Source: UBA9611 sp965237595
GTDB taxonomy: Bacteria > Chloroflexota > Dehalococcoidia > Lucifugimonadales > UBA3495
Assembly (NCBI GenBank): GCA_965237595.1
Contig: CBDEFY010000007.1
Coordinates: 434,001-498,000 of the forward strand
Length of the DNA stretch: 64,000 nt
Direction of reading: 5' to 3'
The notes below the pieces were generated by a model, which saw only the letters and a program-made list of their open reading frames with translations, was not told where the DNA came from and did not search any database. The position numbers and the translations under genes are program-made. The number at the start of each line of letters is the position of its first letter. The stretch's first letter is position 1. Below, one piece after another: positions 7,343-17,267 of the stretch.

Positions 7343-9852
7343 AGCACCCTCCTTCTGACCACCGCCCACAGTATGGGCAACCGCATTATTCGCCACGCCA
7401 CGGCCAACCGTCGTCGCTCGCCGGCCGTCGGCGTTTTGTTGCCGTACCGGCTGCGCACGTAGGCGGCCACTACGATCGAAACCGGCTTCTCGTGGGCCGG
7501 CAGCACCCGTTGAAGCTGGCGCCCAAACTGGTAGGGGGTCTGGAAATCTGCCGGGCCCGCTGCGGCCAGGGAAGCCAGCGTGGTCATACGTTGGAACGCC
7601 ACTGTTGGGCTGCTTGGCACCACCATGAACCTTCGCCAAAACCACCGGATATTCCCACCCACTACGACGAATACTCCTACCACGCCAAGCAGCCAGGGCC
7701 ACAGACCAATGAGAGAACTGCCCCAACCGTTGTTGGAGCGGCCCGCGACGCCGGGCGGCGGCAGTTCGTCCTCGTCACAGACCGTAATATCGTCTAAGCA
7801 TTCGTCTCCGAGAGGACCTATGTCGGCCAGGATTTCGGCCGGCGCCAACCGGCTATCGGCGCCCGGCTGGTAGGGATCTGGCAATGCTTTTCCGGGCGTC
7901 GGCTCGAAGGGGATCCAGCCAAATCCGGGAAAATAGACCTCCACCCAAGCATGATTGTGGCTGTCGGTCACCGAATAAATCTCTTCCTCGCCAACTCGGT
8001 CTCCAGCGGTGTAACCCGCCGCCAACCTGGCCGGAACGCCCACAGAGCGCGACATGACGGCCATGGTGGTGCCGAAATACTCACTGTAGCCCTCCCCCAG
8101 GGTGAACAGGAAATGGTCCACACCGTCGGCGTCGAAGGGCGGAGGGTTCACCCTGAGGTTGTAGGGGAAGTTGGCCTTCAGGTACTGCTCCAAGGCCTTG
8201 GCTTTGTCGTAGGCTGTGGCTTGTCCGCTGGTCACGTTGGAGGCTAAGTCGCGTACCCGCTGGGGTAGGTCCGAAGGCAACTGAGTGTACCGGTCCAACA
8301 CCCAAGCCGGGTAATCTGAGCCTGCAAGTCGTAGCTGGCCCGGAGTAGCCAGTGAGATCGCCGAAGTCACTTGGTAGGGCTCCCCTATCTTGAACCTGCC
8401 CTTGGGCTTACTGACGGACAAGACCTCGGCTACGGGTGGCAGCGCCTCCGTGATCCGCACCTGCAACACCCGGCCCCCTCCCCGGCCCACCTCATCCAAC
8501 CGGAATTGAGACGGCAATGATTGGACCAAGTCTTGGTCGCTAACCGCGATACCGCCGTTCTCAACCGTCTGAAGAAGGGCCTCGCCCACATCCCTCAGAT
8601 AATGGGGAAGGACTTCACCGCGCTGTAGTCCAGCCACGTCGATGGTGAAGACTGGTTGAGCCTGGGTCTCGATCATGACATCGCGGTCGACGTCCAACAC
8701 CTGATCTCCGGAAAAAAGATTCTTAGAGGCGTAGAGCGGAGTCACAGTGTAGGTGACATCCGACCGCAGGCGGTCGGCGATTCCCAGGGAAAATTCGGGA
8801 GTATATCCCAAGGGTTTGGTCACGGTGTTCTCTGAAAGCCAGCCCTTGCCGTTATAGGTGCTGTAGGTCCGCGCCTTCCAATATAGTTCCGCCGGTGATT
8901 CTACCCATAGTACCTGGTTCGTGGTGGGGTAGATGCTCCCTTGCAGGGCCATCACGTCATCCCAGATGCGGAAGCTCATGGGCCGGCGCGCCGGCAGGCC
9001 AGCGAACAGCCGGTTGAAATCATCTTCCATTGACTCCAACGGGTTCCTCATAGACTCGTAAGCGTCGTTGGCAACACCCCATTTGGGCGCCACCGGAAGC
9101 AGGAACGCCACCAGAATCACCAGTAACGCCAACGAAAAACTGTCCGAAAGCGACAGGGCGCTAAGGTGGTCGTCCACTTTGACCGAGCGCCGTTCCCATT
9201 CGTGTTTCCGCCTGATCGACTGGACCCGCGAGACCAGCAGCAGGGCGGTAAACAAGTAAAAACCAAGGTGGAATGCGGCGTTTGGAGGCAGGAACGTGAG
9301 ATTGGACAACAGTCCGATGCCGCCCAGCACGAAAACCCCCCAGAAATTTCTGTAACGCAAGAACAACCAGGCACCCAGAAAACCGGTGAGCCAGGTGGCG
9401 GTCATCAACCCGAAGGAAAATGGGAGCCGGTCAATGTTAATGGAACCGGAGCGCGCCGCCTCCAACCACAGATTCAGACGTTCCAAGACCTGTCCGGACC
9501 CGCCAATGCTGGCGCCTTCAATGCTGAAGGAAGAAAGTTGCCACAGGATAACGGCAATTCCCACCGCAAGCCCCACCGGCAGGAGGGCGACCGACCAGAT
9601 GGGCACCCGGTACAGGACCAGCGCGGTCAACATCGCCAGGAACAGCACCAGGACCAGATTTGGGGAAGGCACCCAATTGGCCTGCTCCACCGATAAGACC
9701 ACCACCACCAGGTTGAGCACCAATAGCATTGCGGCAATCCAGCCGTCATTGGGCCGCAAGGTGCGCTCCAAAGAAATGAGACCATCGCCAATGGCATCGC
9801 CGTTTAACCGCTCACGTATGGCCGTTCGGCTGGTCAGCGCTTCAGAGGTCAT
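7339..9852 (-). CDS. Membrane transglutaminase-like protein (TgpA/DUF3488 type), catalytic Cys replaced by Ser
   Basis: 837-residue membrane protein. N-terminal residues ~35-260 hold several helices (the DUF3488-type domain), followed by an extracytoplasmic region and a transglutaminase core at ~residues 560-680, one more helix (~735) and a C-terminal DUF4129-like tail. The core keeps the His (DSHNHAWVEVYFPG) and the Asp/Glu-containing strand (WIPFEPTPG), but where the family normally has Cys in G-[YH]-C-E-[YQ]-F this protein has GYSEYFGTTM. It is the third gene of moxR-DUF58-transglutaminase and overlaps its neighbours by 4 bases on both sides. The conventional cysteine activity is doubtful. 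Confidence 0.88.
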   Translation of the reverse strand: MTSEALTSRTAIRERLNGDAIGDGLISLERTLRPNDGWIAAMLLVLNLVVVVLSVEQANWVPSPNLVLVLFLAMLTALVLYRVPIWSVALLPVGLAVGIAVILWQLSSFSIEGASIGGSGQVLERLNLWLEAARSGSINIDRLPFSFGLMTATWLTGFLGAWLFLRYRNFWGVFVLGGIGLLSNLTFLPPNAAFHLGFYLFTALLLVSRVQSIRRKHEWERRSVKVDDHLSALSLSDSFSLALLVILVAFLLPVAPKWGVANDAYESMRNPLESMEDDFNRLFAGLPARRPMSFRIWDDVMALQGSIYPTTNQVLWVESPAELYWKARTYSTYNGKGWLSENTVTKPLGYTPEFSLGIADRLRSDVTYTVTPLYASKNLFSGDQVLDVDRDVMIETQAQPVFTIDVAGLQRGEVLPHYLRDVGEALLQTVENGGIAVSDQDLVQSLPSQFRLDEVGRGGGRVLQVRITEALPPVAEVLSVSKPKGRFKIGEPYQVTSAISLATPGQLRLAGSDYPAWVLDRYTQLPSDLPQRVRDLASNVTSGQATAYDKAKALEQYLKANFPYNLRVNPPPFDADGVDHFLFTLGEGYSEYFGTTMAVMSRSVGVPARLAAGYTAGDRVGEEEIYSVTDSHNHAWVEVYFPGFGWIPFEPTPGKALPDPYQPGADSRLAPAEILADIGPLGDECLDDITVCDEDELPPPGVAGRSNNGWGSSLIGLWPWLLGVVGVFVVVGGNIRWFWRRFMVVPSSPTVAFQRMTTLASLAAAGPADFQTPYQFGRQLQRVLPAHEKPVSIVVAAYVRSRYGNKTPTAGERRRLAVAWRIMRLPILWAVVRRRVL

Positions 9853-11099
9853 CCAACACCCCCGGCCACGCCTGAGGTCCAGCTTCGGGGTATTTCTCGG
9901 ACCGGCAACTGCAGAGCGTCGTTCAGGGTGTCGCCGCGGCGTACCGTGTAGGCCGGAATCAAGTTGGCGTTCAGGGCCTCCACCGGGCCGTCCATGTTCT
10001 CCAGTGAACCGTAACTTGACCGGTCGACCAACACAGCTGCAACCTCCACGCCCTGGCGGCGCAAGCCGTTAAGCGCTTCGACCCAACGGGTGTCGACAGA
10101 AGAAGTCACCACCGTCAGCGCATTGAACTGGTCTAGGTAGGAACGGATGTCGTAGATGAACTCATGAAGGGGACGTTGGCCGTGGGCCCGCACCTCAGAG
10201 AGGGTTTCCATGAGCCGCCCGCGCTGCTCCGGGCTGCTGTCTGGCCGGTAGATGTGGTCGCGGTCGCCGTTGGTTGCCAGCCCCACCGGCATCGACTGTT
10301 CCATGAGCCGGTCGATGATGGACGCGGCCACCGTTACCGACAACTCCTCGGTATTGTTCACGTCGTCCAGGTCTGCCCCAAAATGGGAGTCCTGGTGCAT
10401 ATCCAGCAGCACCCAAGCCTCCGCGGACAGCCCCATGTCAAATTCCTTGACCATCAACTCGTTCATGCGGGCCGTATAGGGCCAATGTATGCGGCGCATG
10501 CTGTCACCCTCCGCATAGGGCCGGATCGAGGCCACGTCGGTGGTGATCTGTTCCCAATGACGGCTAACTAGGCTGTCGCTGGGCAGGCCGGCGAACCGGG
10601 CGTCCAGATCGGGCAGCGGCTCAACGGCAGGGAATACGATATAAGGTTGAGGGTCCAGGAATTGGCGGCGCAGGCGGAACAGTCCAAAGGGGTCTTGGCT
10701 GACTAAATGGACCTGACCCGACCGGTAAACGCCTCTCTTGGCCAGATAGGTCTGGATACGCCAACTCCGCACTTGCTCCCGGACCAGAGCCAGGCCCCGC
10801 CCGCTGACGTCGGCTGACGGACCGGTGGCTTCCACCACCTCCAGCCAAGACTTGGGCAGCCTGGTGCGGTTGATGATTGACACGTGCCCCATCAAATAAC
10901 CGCCCACCTGCCCTCTGTTGGCATCCCTGGTGACACTCAACTCGATGCCACGGAGATTGAGCCAGGCCCAGGAGAACCCAATGGCAGCGAGTAAAAGCAG
11001 CACGTATAGAAACCGAAAGAAGAAATCAAAGCCCGTGCCCAGAGCATAGAATGCCACCACCACCATCAATGCCAGCATGCCAATGGTGCGCCTATTCAT
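9849..11099 (-). CDS. DUF58 domain protein
   Basis: 416-residue protein with two N-terminal membrane helices (residues ~5-50), a beta-rich middle and the DUF58 hallmark region DVASIRPYAEGDSMRRIHW, followed by a von Willebrand A-like fold with DMHQDSHFG. DUF58 proteins are encoded with MoxR ATPases and TgpA-type transglutaminases and are thought to act with them at the membrane. It overlaps the downstream transglutaminase by ATGA and lies 115 bases after moxR. The exact role is not established. Confidence 0.88.
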   Translation of the reverse strand: MNRRTIGMLALMVVVAFYALGTGFDFFFRFLYVLLLLAAIGFSWAWLNLRGIELSVTRDANRGQVGGYLMGHVSIINRTRLPKSWLEVVEATGPSADVSGRGLALVREQVRSWRIQTYLAKRGVYRSGQVHLVSQDPFGLFRLRRQFLDPQPYIVFPAVEPLPDLDARFAGLPSDSLVSRHWEQITTDVASIRPYAEGDSMRRIHWPYTARMNELMVKEFDMGLSAEAWVLLDMHQDSHFGADLDDVNNTEELSVTVAASIIDRLMEQSMPVGLATNGDRDHIYRPDSSPEQRGRLMETLSEVRAHGQRPLHEFIYDIRSYLDQFNALTVVTSSVDTRWVEALNGLRRQGVEVAAVLVDRSSYGSLENMDGPVEALNANLIPAYTVRRGDTLNDALQLPVREIPRSWTSGVAGGVG

Positions 11100-11214
11100 T
11101 CTTGGCCTCCTGGCTTGCGATGAGCGTCATGGTGCATCTTGTGGTGGGGAGTTAGCCGGGATTCGACCTATCACGATAAAAAGAGCTGGTGGATGTGCTA
11201 TTGAGTGGAACTGA

Positions 11215-12168
11215 TTAGCGGCTTGTCCCGGGGACTGCCACCGAATCGAGAAGCCCGTCGATAACCTGCCCGGTCTGGAGTCCCCGCATACGGGCGGAAG
11301 GGGCCAGAATCAACCGGTGACCAAGCACGGCGTAGGCCAGGTCCTTGACGTCATCCGGAATCACGTAGTCCCGGTCTTGCAAGAGCGCCATGGCCCGGAT
11401 GGCCCGGAACATGCCCAAAGACGCCCGCGGTGAGGCACCCAAATAAACATCCTCGTGGTTCCGGGTCGCCTCAACTAGACCAACGATATATTCGCGCACC
11501 GCACCATCCACATATACGCCCTTGGCGGCGTTCTGTAGGCTGATTACATCTTCGGGGGTGGCGACGGCCTGCAGTTGGTCGATGGGATGGGACTGCTCCT
11601 GCTGCTCGATGACCGAAATCTCTTCGGCGAAGCTGGGGTAACCCAGGCTGATGCGCATCAAGAAGCGGTCTAGCTGGGCTTCGGGAAGGGGAAAGGTTCC
11701 CTCGTATTCAATGGGGTTCTGAGTGGCCATAACCACAAAGGGCCGTTCCAAAGGGCGGGTCACTCCGTCCACCGAGACCTGCAACTCTTCCATGGCTTCC
11801 AGCAAGGCAGACTGGGTCTTGGGAGTGGCCCGGTTAATCTCGTCGGCCAAGACCACCTGAGAAATCACCGGTCCCGGCCGGAACTGAAATTCGCCGCTGC
11901 TCTGGTTGTAGATGGAAACGCCCACGATATCGCTGGGCAGGAGGTCGGGGGTGAACTGGATGCGCTTGAACGAGCAACCGATGGACGTTGAGATACTCTT
12001 GGCCAACATGGTCTTGCCCACCCCGGGCACATCCTCAATCAGGATATGGCCCTGGGCAATCACTGCCGCCAGGGCCTGCTCGATCACCGGCTTCTTCCCC
12101 ACAATCACCTTGGATATGTTTTCGACGATTCCCCGCGCTACGACAGCGGCAGACTGGGTCTCTTTCAC
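11215..12168 (-). CDS. MoxR-family AAA+ ATPase
   Basis: 317-residue AAA+ ATPase of the MoxR branch. Walker A is GVPGVGKTML, Walker B VVLADEINRATP, sensor 1 VMATQNPIEYEGTF; the C-terminal lid contains GASPRASLGMFRA. MoxR proteins act as chaperone-like ATPases for neighbouring VWA/DUF58 proteins. First gene of the minus-strand operon with DUF58, transglutaminase and ogt. Start GTG 12168 with GGAGA six bases upstream. Confidence 0.93.
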   Translation of the reverse strand: MKETQSAAVVARGIVENISKVIVGKKPVIEQALAAVIAQGHILIEDVPGVGKTMLAKSISTSIGCSFKRIQFTPDLLPSDIVGVSIYNQSSGEFQFRPGPVISQVVLADEINRATPKTQSALLEAMEELQVSVDGVTRPLERPFVVMATQNPIEYEGTFPLPEAQLDRFLMRISLGYPSFAEEISVIEQQEQSHPIDQLQAVATPEDVISLQNAAKGVYVDGAVREYIVGLVEATRNHEDVYLGASPRASLGMFRAIRAMALLQDRDYVIPDDVKDLAYAVLGHRLILAPSARMRGLQTGQVIDGLLDSVAVPGTSR

Positions 12169-12442
12169 CTGCTTCTCCGATGTCTGTCTGCAGACTTAAC
12201 CAAGACTGGACTTATCGCTGATAGCCAGAGTTTATCACAGCAATTTAATCCCCGGTCCGAGGGCTTGACCTATCCTCTGACTTCAACCGTGATGTATGGT
12301 TACTGGATACGGATCAGAATGGGGCCTGGTTCACTATAAATCCGTATCTTGATTCCGCCCGTAATTTTTACCGATACAGAAATCGGTGGGGCCTTAGGCA
12401 CTACGTCCCAAAAGCCCCACAGCAATGAGTGCGATGGTGATA

Positions 12443-13711
12443 ATGTTAACGACGTTTACCAAGGGCCGGTTTCTCAATTCCCATAAACGACTGCCAGTCC
12501 TGGCCACGGCAGCCTTGGCTTTGGTCTTCTTGGTGGCAGCTTGCGGAGGCTCTGAAGCGGTGGGAACCACTGGGCCGTCCGCCACCACGGTACAACCGTC
12601 CAGCCCCACTTCTAAATTGGCGACCAAATCCTCCACCGCCGACGCCGACCGGAAGGTCGGCGGCGCGGTCGGCGACCTTGCGCCTGAGTTCGGCGGCATC
12701 GAAGCCTGGATCAACGGCCAACCACTAACGATCGACGAACTCCGGGGCAAGGTGGTCTTGATTGATTTCTGGACCTACACCTGCATCAACTGCATCCGCA
12801 CCTTTCCCTTTCTAAAGCAGTGGCACTCCAAGTACGCGGACGACGGGCTGGTAATCGTGGGCGTTCACACGCCCGAATTCGAATTCGAGAAGGACTACGA
12901 TAACGTGGTCGAGGCCACGACGAACGACGCCCTGGTATGGCCGATGGCCCAAGACAACGATTATGTCACCTGGCGCCGGTATTCAAACCGGTTCTGGCCC
13001 GCCAAATACCTCATCGACAAGGACGGCGTGGTCCGTTACACCCATTTCGGCGAGGGCGCTTACGCCGAGACCGAAGAGGTGATCCGGGAGCTGCTGGCCG
13101 AAGCCAACCCAGCGTTTCTGGACGAAAACTTGCCCCTGCCTGAAGACCAAACCCTGGACCCGGGCTACCTGGCAGCCCGGAATGCCGAGGTCACCAGGGA
13201 GCTTTACGGCGGCTACCAAAGGGGGGAAGGAGACCTGCTTTACGGCCGCGGCGGTTACGTCCGCCAAGTGGAGTATTATGACAACAAGGACCGGGTATTT
13301 GACTTCACCACCCCTGATGAATTGGTGCCCCACAACATCTACTTTCAAGGGCCTTGGCGTGTGGGCCCGGAGAGCTCGACCCACGGCAGAATGACCGAGT
13401 CCTTCGAGGACTATCAGGCGTTGGTCTATTCGGCTACCTCGGTGAACGCCGTGTTGACCTCGGACTCCGGCGAACCGTACAAGGTGCGAATCACAGTTAA
13501 CGATGAATACCTCACCGAAGCGAATAAGGGCCGCGACGTCATCATCGGCAACGATGGCGAAAGCTATCTCTGGGTCACCTCTCCGACCCTCTACAATGTG
13601 ATTAACAATCCCACATATGTCCGGCGGGAGACCTTAAAATTGTCCTCAAATTCCCCCGATTTTGGGCTCTTCGCATACACCTTCGGCGTCTACGATACGG
13701 GAAGTAAGTGA
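12443..13711 (+). CDS. Thioredoxin-fold lipoprotein with DipZ-like C-terminal domain
   Basis: Predicted extracytoplasmic thiol-disulfide lipoprotein. Signal peptide and lipobox ALVFLVAACGG; a Thr/Ser-rich spacer; a TlpA/redoxin-like domain (about residues 80-230) with the CxxC motif WTYTCINCIRTFP; then a beta-rich C-terminal domain (about 300-420, LKLSSNSPDFGLFAYTFG) like the one closing DipZ/CcdA-fusion proteins. ATG 12443 gives the most normal signal peptide; ATG 12425 and 12434 are alternatives. First gene of a three-gene overlapping set with two more redoxin-type genes, divergent from moxR. Confidence 0.85.
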   Translation: MLTTFTKGRFLNSHKRLPVLATAALALVFLVAACGGSEAVGTTGPSATTVQPSSPTSKLATKSSTADADRKVGGAVGDLAPEFGGIEAWINGQPLTIDELRGKVVLIDFWTYTCINCIRTFPFLKQWHSKYADDGLVIVGVHTPEFEFEKDYDNVVEATTNDALVWPMAQDNDYVTWRRYSNRFWPAKYLIDKDGVVRYTHFGEGAYAETEEVIRELLAEANPAFLDENLPLPEDQTLDPGYLAARNAEVTRELYGGYQRGEGDLLYGRGGYVRQVEYYDNKDRVFDFTTPDELVPHNIYFQGPWRVGPESSTHGRMTESFEDYQALVYSATSVNAVLTSDSGEPYKVRITVNDEYLTEANKGRDVIIGNDGESYLWVTSPTLYNVINNPTYVRRETLKLSSNSPDFGLFAYTFGVYDTGSK

Positions 13712-14804
13712 CCATAGGGTCGGCTATCCCGGCCAGGCTGGCGTTGACAGCGATGGCAGCCATAATGATTGCCACCGCCTGCGTTAGTTTCAAGGCGCCT
13801 GAGATTACCGGGATCAGGGCCTGGATCAACGGCGGGCCCCTGACCATTGAAGAGCTTCGCGGCAAGGTGGTGTTGATCGATTTCTGGACCTACACATGTG
13901 TTAATTGCATCAGGACATTCCCTACCTGAAACAATGGCACGCCAAATACGCCGACAACGGCCTGGTAATCATTGGGATCCACTCCCCCGAATTCGAATTC
14001 GAGAAGGATTATTCCAACGTGCTCCAAGCCACCCGGACGAATGGCATCACCTGGCCCGTGGCCCAGGACAACGATTTCGAGACTTGGTCCAATTTCTCCA
14101 ACCGGGTTTGGCCAGCCAAATACCTGATAGACAAAGACGGAGTGATCCGCTACGCCCACCTTGGGGAGGGGGCATACGAAGAGACCGAGAAGCAAATTCG
14201 AAATCTGCTTGAGGACGCCGGAGCCAGCCTGTTGGATAGCCCCTTCGATCCTCCCAAGGACCAGCTGGTGGACCGGACCTACATCGAGACCCGCAACGCG
14301 ACCGTAACCCGCGAGTTATACGCCGGGTACGTGCTGGCGGAATTGGGACAATACGTCCGCCAGCCCGAGTTCTTCAAGAATACCGGCTCAACTGTGGAGT
14401 TGGAGGCGCCCGAAGAGCTCGAACCCGGAAGTATCTACTTCGACGGCACGTGGGTGGTCGGCCCGGAGCACACGCGACACGGACGGAAAACCACCGGATA
14501 CCAGGATGTCCTCTCCTTGGTCTATTCAGCCCGCAGCTTGAATGCGGTATTGACCTCTGAGTCCGGTCAGCCCTACACCGTCCAGGTAAGATTAAACGGA
14601 GAATTTCTAACTGCGGAGAACAAGGGCCAGGACATAACCATCGTCGAAGGTGGCGAGAGCTTTTTGACCGTAGATGAGCCCAGGATGTACAACGTAGTGG
14701 AGGCCCCGGCCTACGCCATTAACAACGCCCTGACCATGAGCTCTAATTCAGATGATTTCGGTATCTTCGCATTCACATTTGGCGTGTACCAGTCAGGACC
14801 ATGA
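13708..14804 (+). pseudogene. Second DipZ-like thioredoxin lipoprotein, frameshifted
   Basis: Paralogue of the preceding gene with the same layout: lipobox-like MIATACVS, WTYTCVNCIRTFP redox motif, C-terminal beta domain ending FAFTFGVYQ. GTG 13708 overlaps the upstream stop (GTGA). Directly after RTFP the frame breaks: the bases read ...ACATTCCCTACCTGA, whereas the paralogue has RTFPFLKQW; one base is missing near 13920, and the downstream frame resumes with YLKQWHAKYAD. It runs to 14804. Either an indel error or a true lesion placed directly behind the CxxC. Confidence 0.85.
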
Positions 14805-15769
14805 ATAGCATCACAAAGAGAATTCTAAAACTTCGATTAATCTCACCTTTGCTGATTCCCGCTTTGGTGGTCCCGGCTTTGGCCACCATCGGCATCGCCT
14901 TGGCCGTGGCCTGTGGTTCCTCGGCAGGCGCCACACCGGCGCCCCGGCCCACCTCCACGCCCGTCGACCCCACGGCCATAATCCCCATACTGGCCACCAC
15001 CGTTTTGGAGGTGGGAGAGCAGCGGCTGGCATTCCTTCTGACCACGTCGAAGGGTCTGATTAAAGCTCCCACCGCATTGGTCACTCCGGTGTACTTGGAC
15101 GGCGACGGCACACCCGGCAAGACCCTGGAAGCCGGCTTCAACCTGTGGCCCTACGGCGTCCGTGGGTCGTACAGCGCCTACGCCAACTTCGACCGTGCCG
15201 GGCGGTGGCGTCTGGACATCCAGGTTGACAACCCCCACGGCTCAGACCAGACCCAGACCGAAGTGGAAGTATTGGAGAGGTCACCGGTCCCGGCGCTGGG
15301 GAGCATAGCCCCGTTGAGTCTCTCCAAAACTTTGGCCGACCAGGCAAGCATTGAGCAGATAACCACGGACTACACCCCGGACCCAGACCTTTACCGGTTG
15401 TCCATCAAAGAGGCTGTGGAGAGCCCTCTGCCGTCGGTGGTCGTGTTCGCCAGTCCGGCCTTCTGCACCAGCCCCACCTGCGGGCCTCAGGTGGACACGG
15501 TTAGCGAACTGAAGGACGAACACCCGGGGCAGGCAAATTTTATCCACGTAGAGATCTACGACAATCCCGATGAGATCCAGGGAGACTTGGACCGGGCCGA
15601 GATCTTCAGTGTGGTGGATGACTGGGGCCTCACGTCCATCGAGGACTACTTCAACGAGAGTTGGACCTTTATTCTGGACGCCAACGGGCAGATCGACGAC
15701 CGCTTCGAAGGCTTTGCCACGCTGGACGAACTGGAAGCCGCCCTGCTGCGGGTACTTCCTCAAAGTTAG
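14801..15769 (+). CDS. Lipoprotein with C-terminal thioredoxin-like fold
   Basis: 322 residues; overlaps the upstream gene by ATGA. N-terminal signal and lipobox (IALAVACGSS), Pro/Thr spacer, a beta-sandwich-like domain with VRGSYSAYANFDRAG, and a C-terminal thioredoxin-like region (SVVVFASPAFCTSPTCGP) in which two Cys are spaced by five residues rather than two. This segment resembles SCO/redoxin folds and continues through an IEDYFNESWTFILDANGQ strand. It probably acts with the two upstream redoxins at the outer face of the membrane; substrate unknown. Confidence 0.75.
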   Translation: MNSITKRILKLRLISPLLIPALVVPALATIGIALAVACGSSAGATPAPRPTSTPVDPTAIIPILATTVLEVGEQRLAFLLTTSKGLIKAPTALVTPVYLDGDGTPGKTLEAGFNLWPYGVRGSYSAYANFDRAGRWRLDIQVDNPHGSDQTQTEVEVLERSPVPALGSIAPLSLSKTLADQASIEQITTDYTPDPDLYRLSIKEAVESPLPSVVVFASPAFCTSPTCGPQVDTVSELKDEHPGQANFIHVEIYDNPDEIQGDLDRAEIFSVVDDWGLTSIEDYFNESWTFILDANGQIDDRFEGFATLDELEAALLRVLPQS

Positions 15770-16143
15770 GCTGCTACTTCAAAAGAGCACGCCTGGGCAC
15801 CAACACCGCCGTCCCGACTGAAGTCGGGACCCAGAGCGACCGCCCTGTGGCTATTTCCTTGTCGACAGGCAAAACGGTGGTCTGCCCCCAATCATTCTCA
15901 GCGTAGGCGCGGGCCCAACGGTGAGCTGCCGCGACTCCGCTGAATTGGGGCCTTCGCCGGAAAGACGAAGGCGGCTCGGCAATTAACCATCGGCAGAGCC
16001 TCCTCCCTCGGCCCACATCGCACCCAACTAAGCCACGCTTCCCTTGGGTTGACAGGTAACCTACCCCTCTCTACACTCCCAGAAAATACGACTTATCCCA
16101 CCGTCCCGACCAAGGCGGGATGCAAACGGAAGGAGGGCCCAAT
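15770..16143. other. Intergenic region with palindromes
   Basis: About 370 bases without a gene. It holds a perfect palindrome at 15811-15830 and a related imperfect one around 16101-16120 just ahead of the DUF3500 gene. The DUF3500 ribosome site (AGGAGGG) is at its right edge. No other element recognised. Confidence 0.5.
15811..15830. repeat. Dispersed palindrome, REP-like
   Basis: GTCCCGACT-GA-AGTCGGGAC, a 9-bp perfect stem. Related palindromes with a CCCGAC core occur near 16103 and 20073 in this window, all between genes. Probably a small dispersed repeat family rather than a terminator, as no T-run follows. Confidence 0.6.
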
Positions 16144-17133
16144 ATGGCCACACAGCAGGCAGCAACTCCGCAGGCAGTCGGTCAGATGACCGACGCCGCC
16201 AAAGCATTTCTTGGTAGCCTGAACGCCGAACAGAAAGCCAAGGCCACTTTCGAATACATGGACGGCGAGCGAATTTTCTGGTACTACCCGCCGATGAACC
16301 GCCACGGGCTGGCTTTGAGAGATATGGAACCATCCCGGCGAGAGTTGGCCATGGCAGTCATGGCCAGCGGCCTCACTCCCGAGTCTTACGAACAAGCCAA
16401 GTTGATCATTGAGCACGAAGACGTCCTCGGCCCCTTGGAGAAAGAAAAGGGCCTAATCACCTTCGTCCGCGACACCACGCTCTACAATTTCACCATCTTC
16501 GGCGAGCCCGGCGGGAAGGACCCTTGGGGCTGGAGGGTTGAAGGCCACCATATCTCCATCCATTTCAGCATCATGGATGACAAGGTCATCAGCACCACGC
16601 CCTTCTTCTTCGGTGCCAACCCCGCCGAGGTCCGAAATGGCCCCAAGAACGGCCTGCGAATCCTGGGCGCCCGCGAAGACCTGGCCTTTGACCTGATGAA
16701 TTCTCTGGACGAAGGGCAGGTAAAGGAATCGGTGATCTGCGACGCGGCACCGGCCGACATCGTCACCTTCAACTCCTCCAAGGCTTCTTTAATGACCTAC
16801 GAGGGATTGCCTGCGTCCAAGATGAACGGCACTCAGAAAGAGTTGTTGATGGCTCTGGTCGCGGAGTACGTGAACCAAGTGCGCACCGACCTGGCCGAGC
16901 AGAAACTGGCCGACCTGAAGAACCGGGGACTGGACCACCTGCACCTTGCTTGGGCCGGGCCCGTTTCCAAGGACTCGCCCCATTACTACCGCATCCACGG
17001 TGGGGACTTCGTGGTCGAGTTTGACAACCGCCAGGACGGCGCGAACCACATCCACTCGGTCTGGCGCGACGTTGAGAATGACTTCGCGTCGGACGTGCTC
17101 CGGGACCACTTGATTCTGTTCCACGTGATTTAA
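16144..17133 (+). CDS. DUF3500 family protein
   Basis: 329-residue DUF3500 protein. Typical features: FLGSLNAEQKAKATFEY near the start, PWGWRVEGHHISIHFS in the middle, TTPFFFGANPAEVRNGP, and HYYRIHGGDFVVEFDNRQD plus ANHIHSVWRD at the end. The conserved His/Asp residues suggest a metal- or substrate-binding role but the function of this family is not known. ATG 16144 is chosen over 16120 because AGGAGGG lies directly between them. No signal peptide is seen. Confidence 0.85.
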   Translation: MATQQAATPQAVGQMTDAAKAFLGSLNAEQKAKATFEYMDGERIFWYYPPMNRHGLALRDMEPSRRELAMAVMASGLTPESYEQAKLIIEHEDVLGPLEKEKGLITFVRDTTLYNFTIFGEPGGKDPWGWRVEGHHISIHFSIMDDKVISTTPFFFGANPAEVRNGPKNGLRILGAREDLAFDLMNSLDEGQVKESVICDAAPADIVTFNSSKASLMTYEGLPASKMNGTQKELLMALVAEYVNQVRTDLAEQKLADLKNRGLDHLHLAWAGPVSKDSPHYYRIHGGDFVVEFDNRQDGANHIHSVWRDVENDFASDVLRDHLILFHVI

Positions 17134-17199
17134 GCCTGCTGATGGACTAACTGCCCGTCGATGGGCTTACCGGCGAAGCAACCAACTTCAAATGACACA

Positions 17200-17233
17200 A
17201 AAAGGGCCCGTCGTAAGAACGACGGGCCCTTTT
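17200..17233. terminator. Bidirectional terminator
   Basis: Perfect 15-bp inverted repeat AAAAGGGCCCGTCGT / ACGACGGGCCCTTTT with an AAGA loop, between the convergent DUF3500 and globin genes. The A- and T-runs let it act in both directions. Confidence 0.92.
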
Positions 17234-17267
17234 CTATGATCATCGCCAAGTGGTTTGGTGTGGCTGC

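Noticed and set aside
9386..10072. Long plus-strand frames opposite the transglutaminase and DUF58 genes
   Set aside because: They mirror well-supported genes on the minus strand, have Arg/Pro/Ser-rich composition and no domain.
13919..13929. TGA after the CxxC of the second redoxin as Sec
   Set aside because: The homologous downstream sequence is in a different frame, so this is an indel, not a readable UGA.
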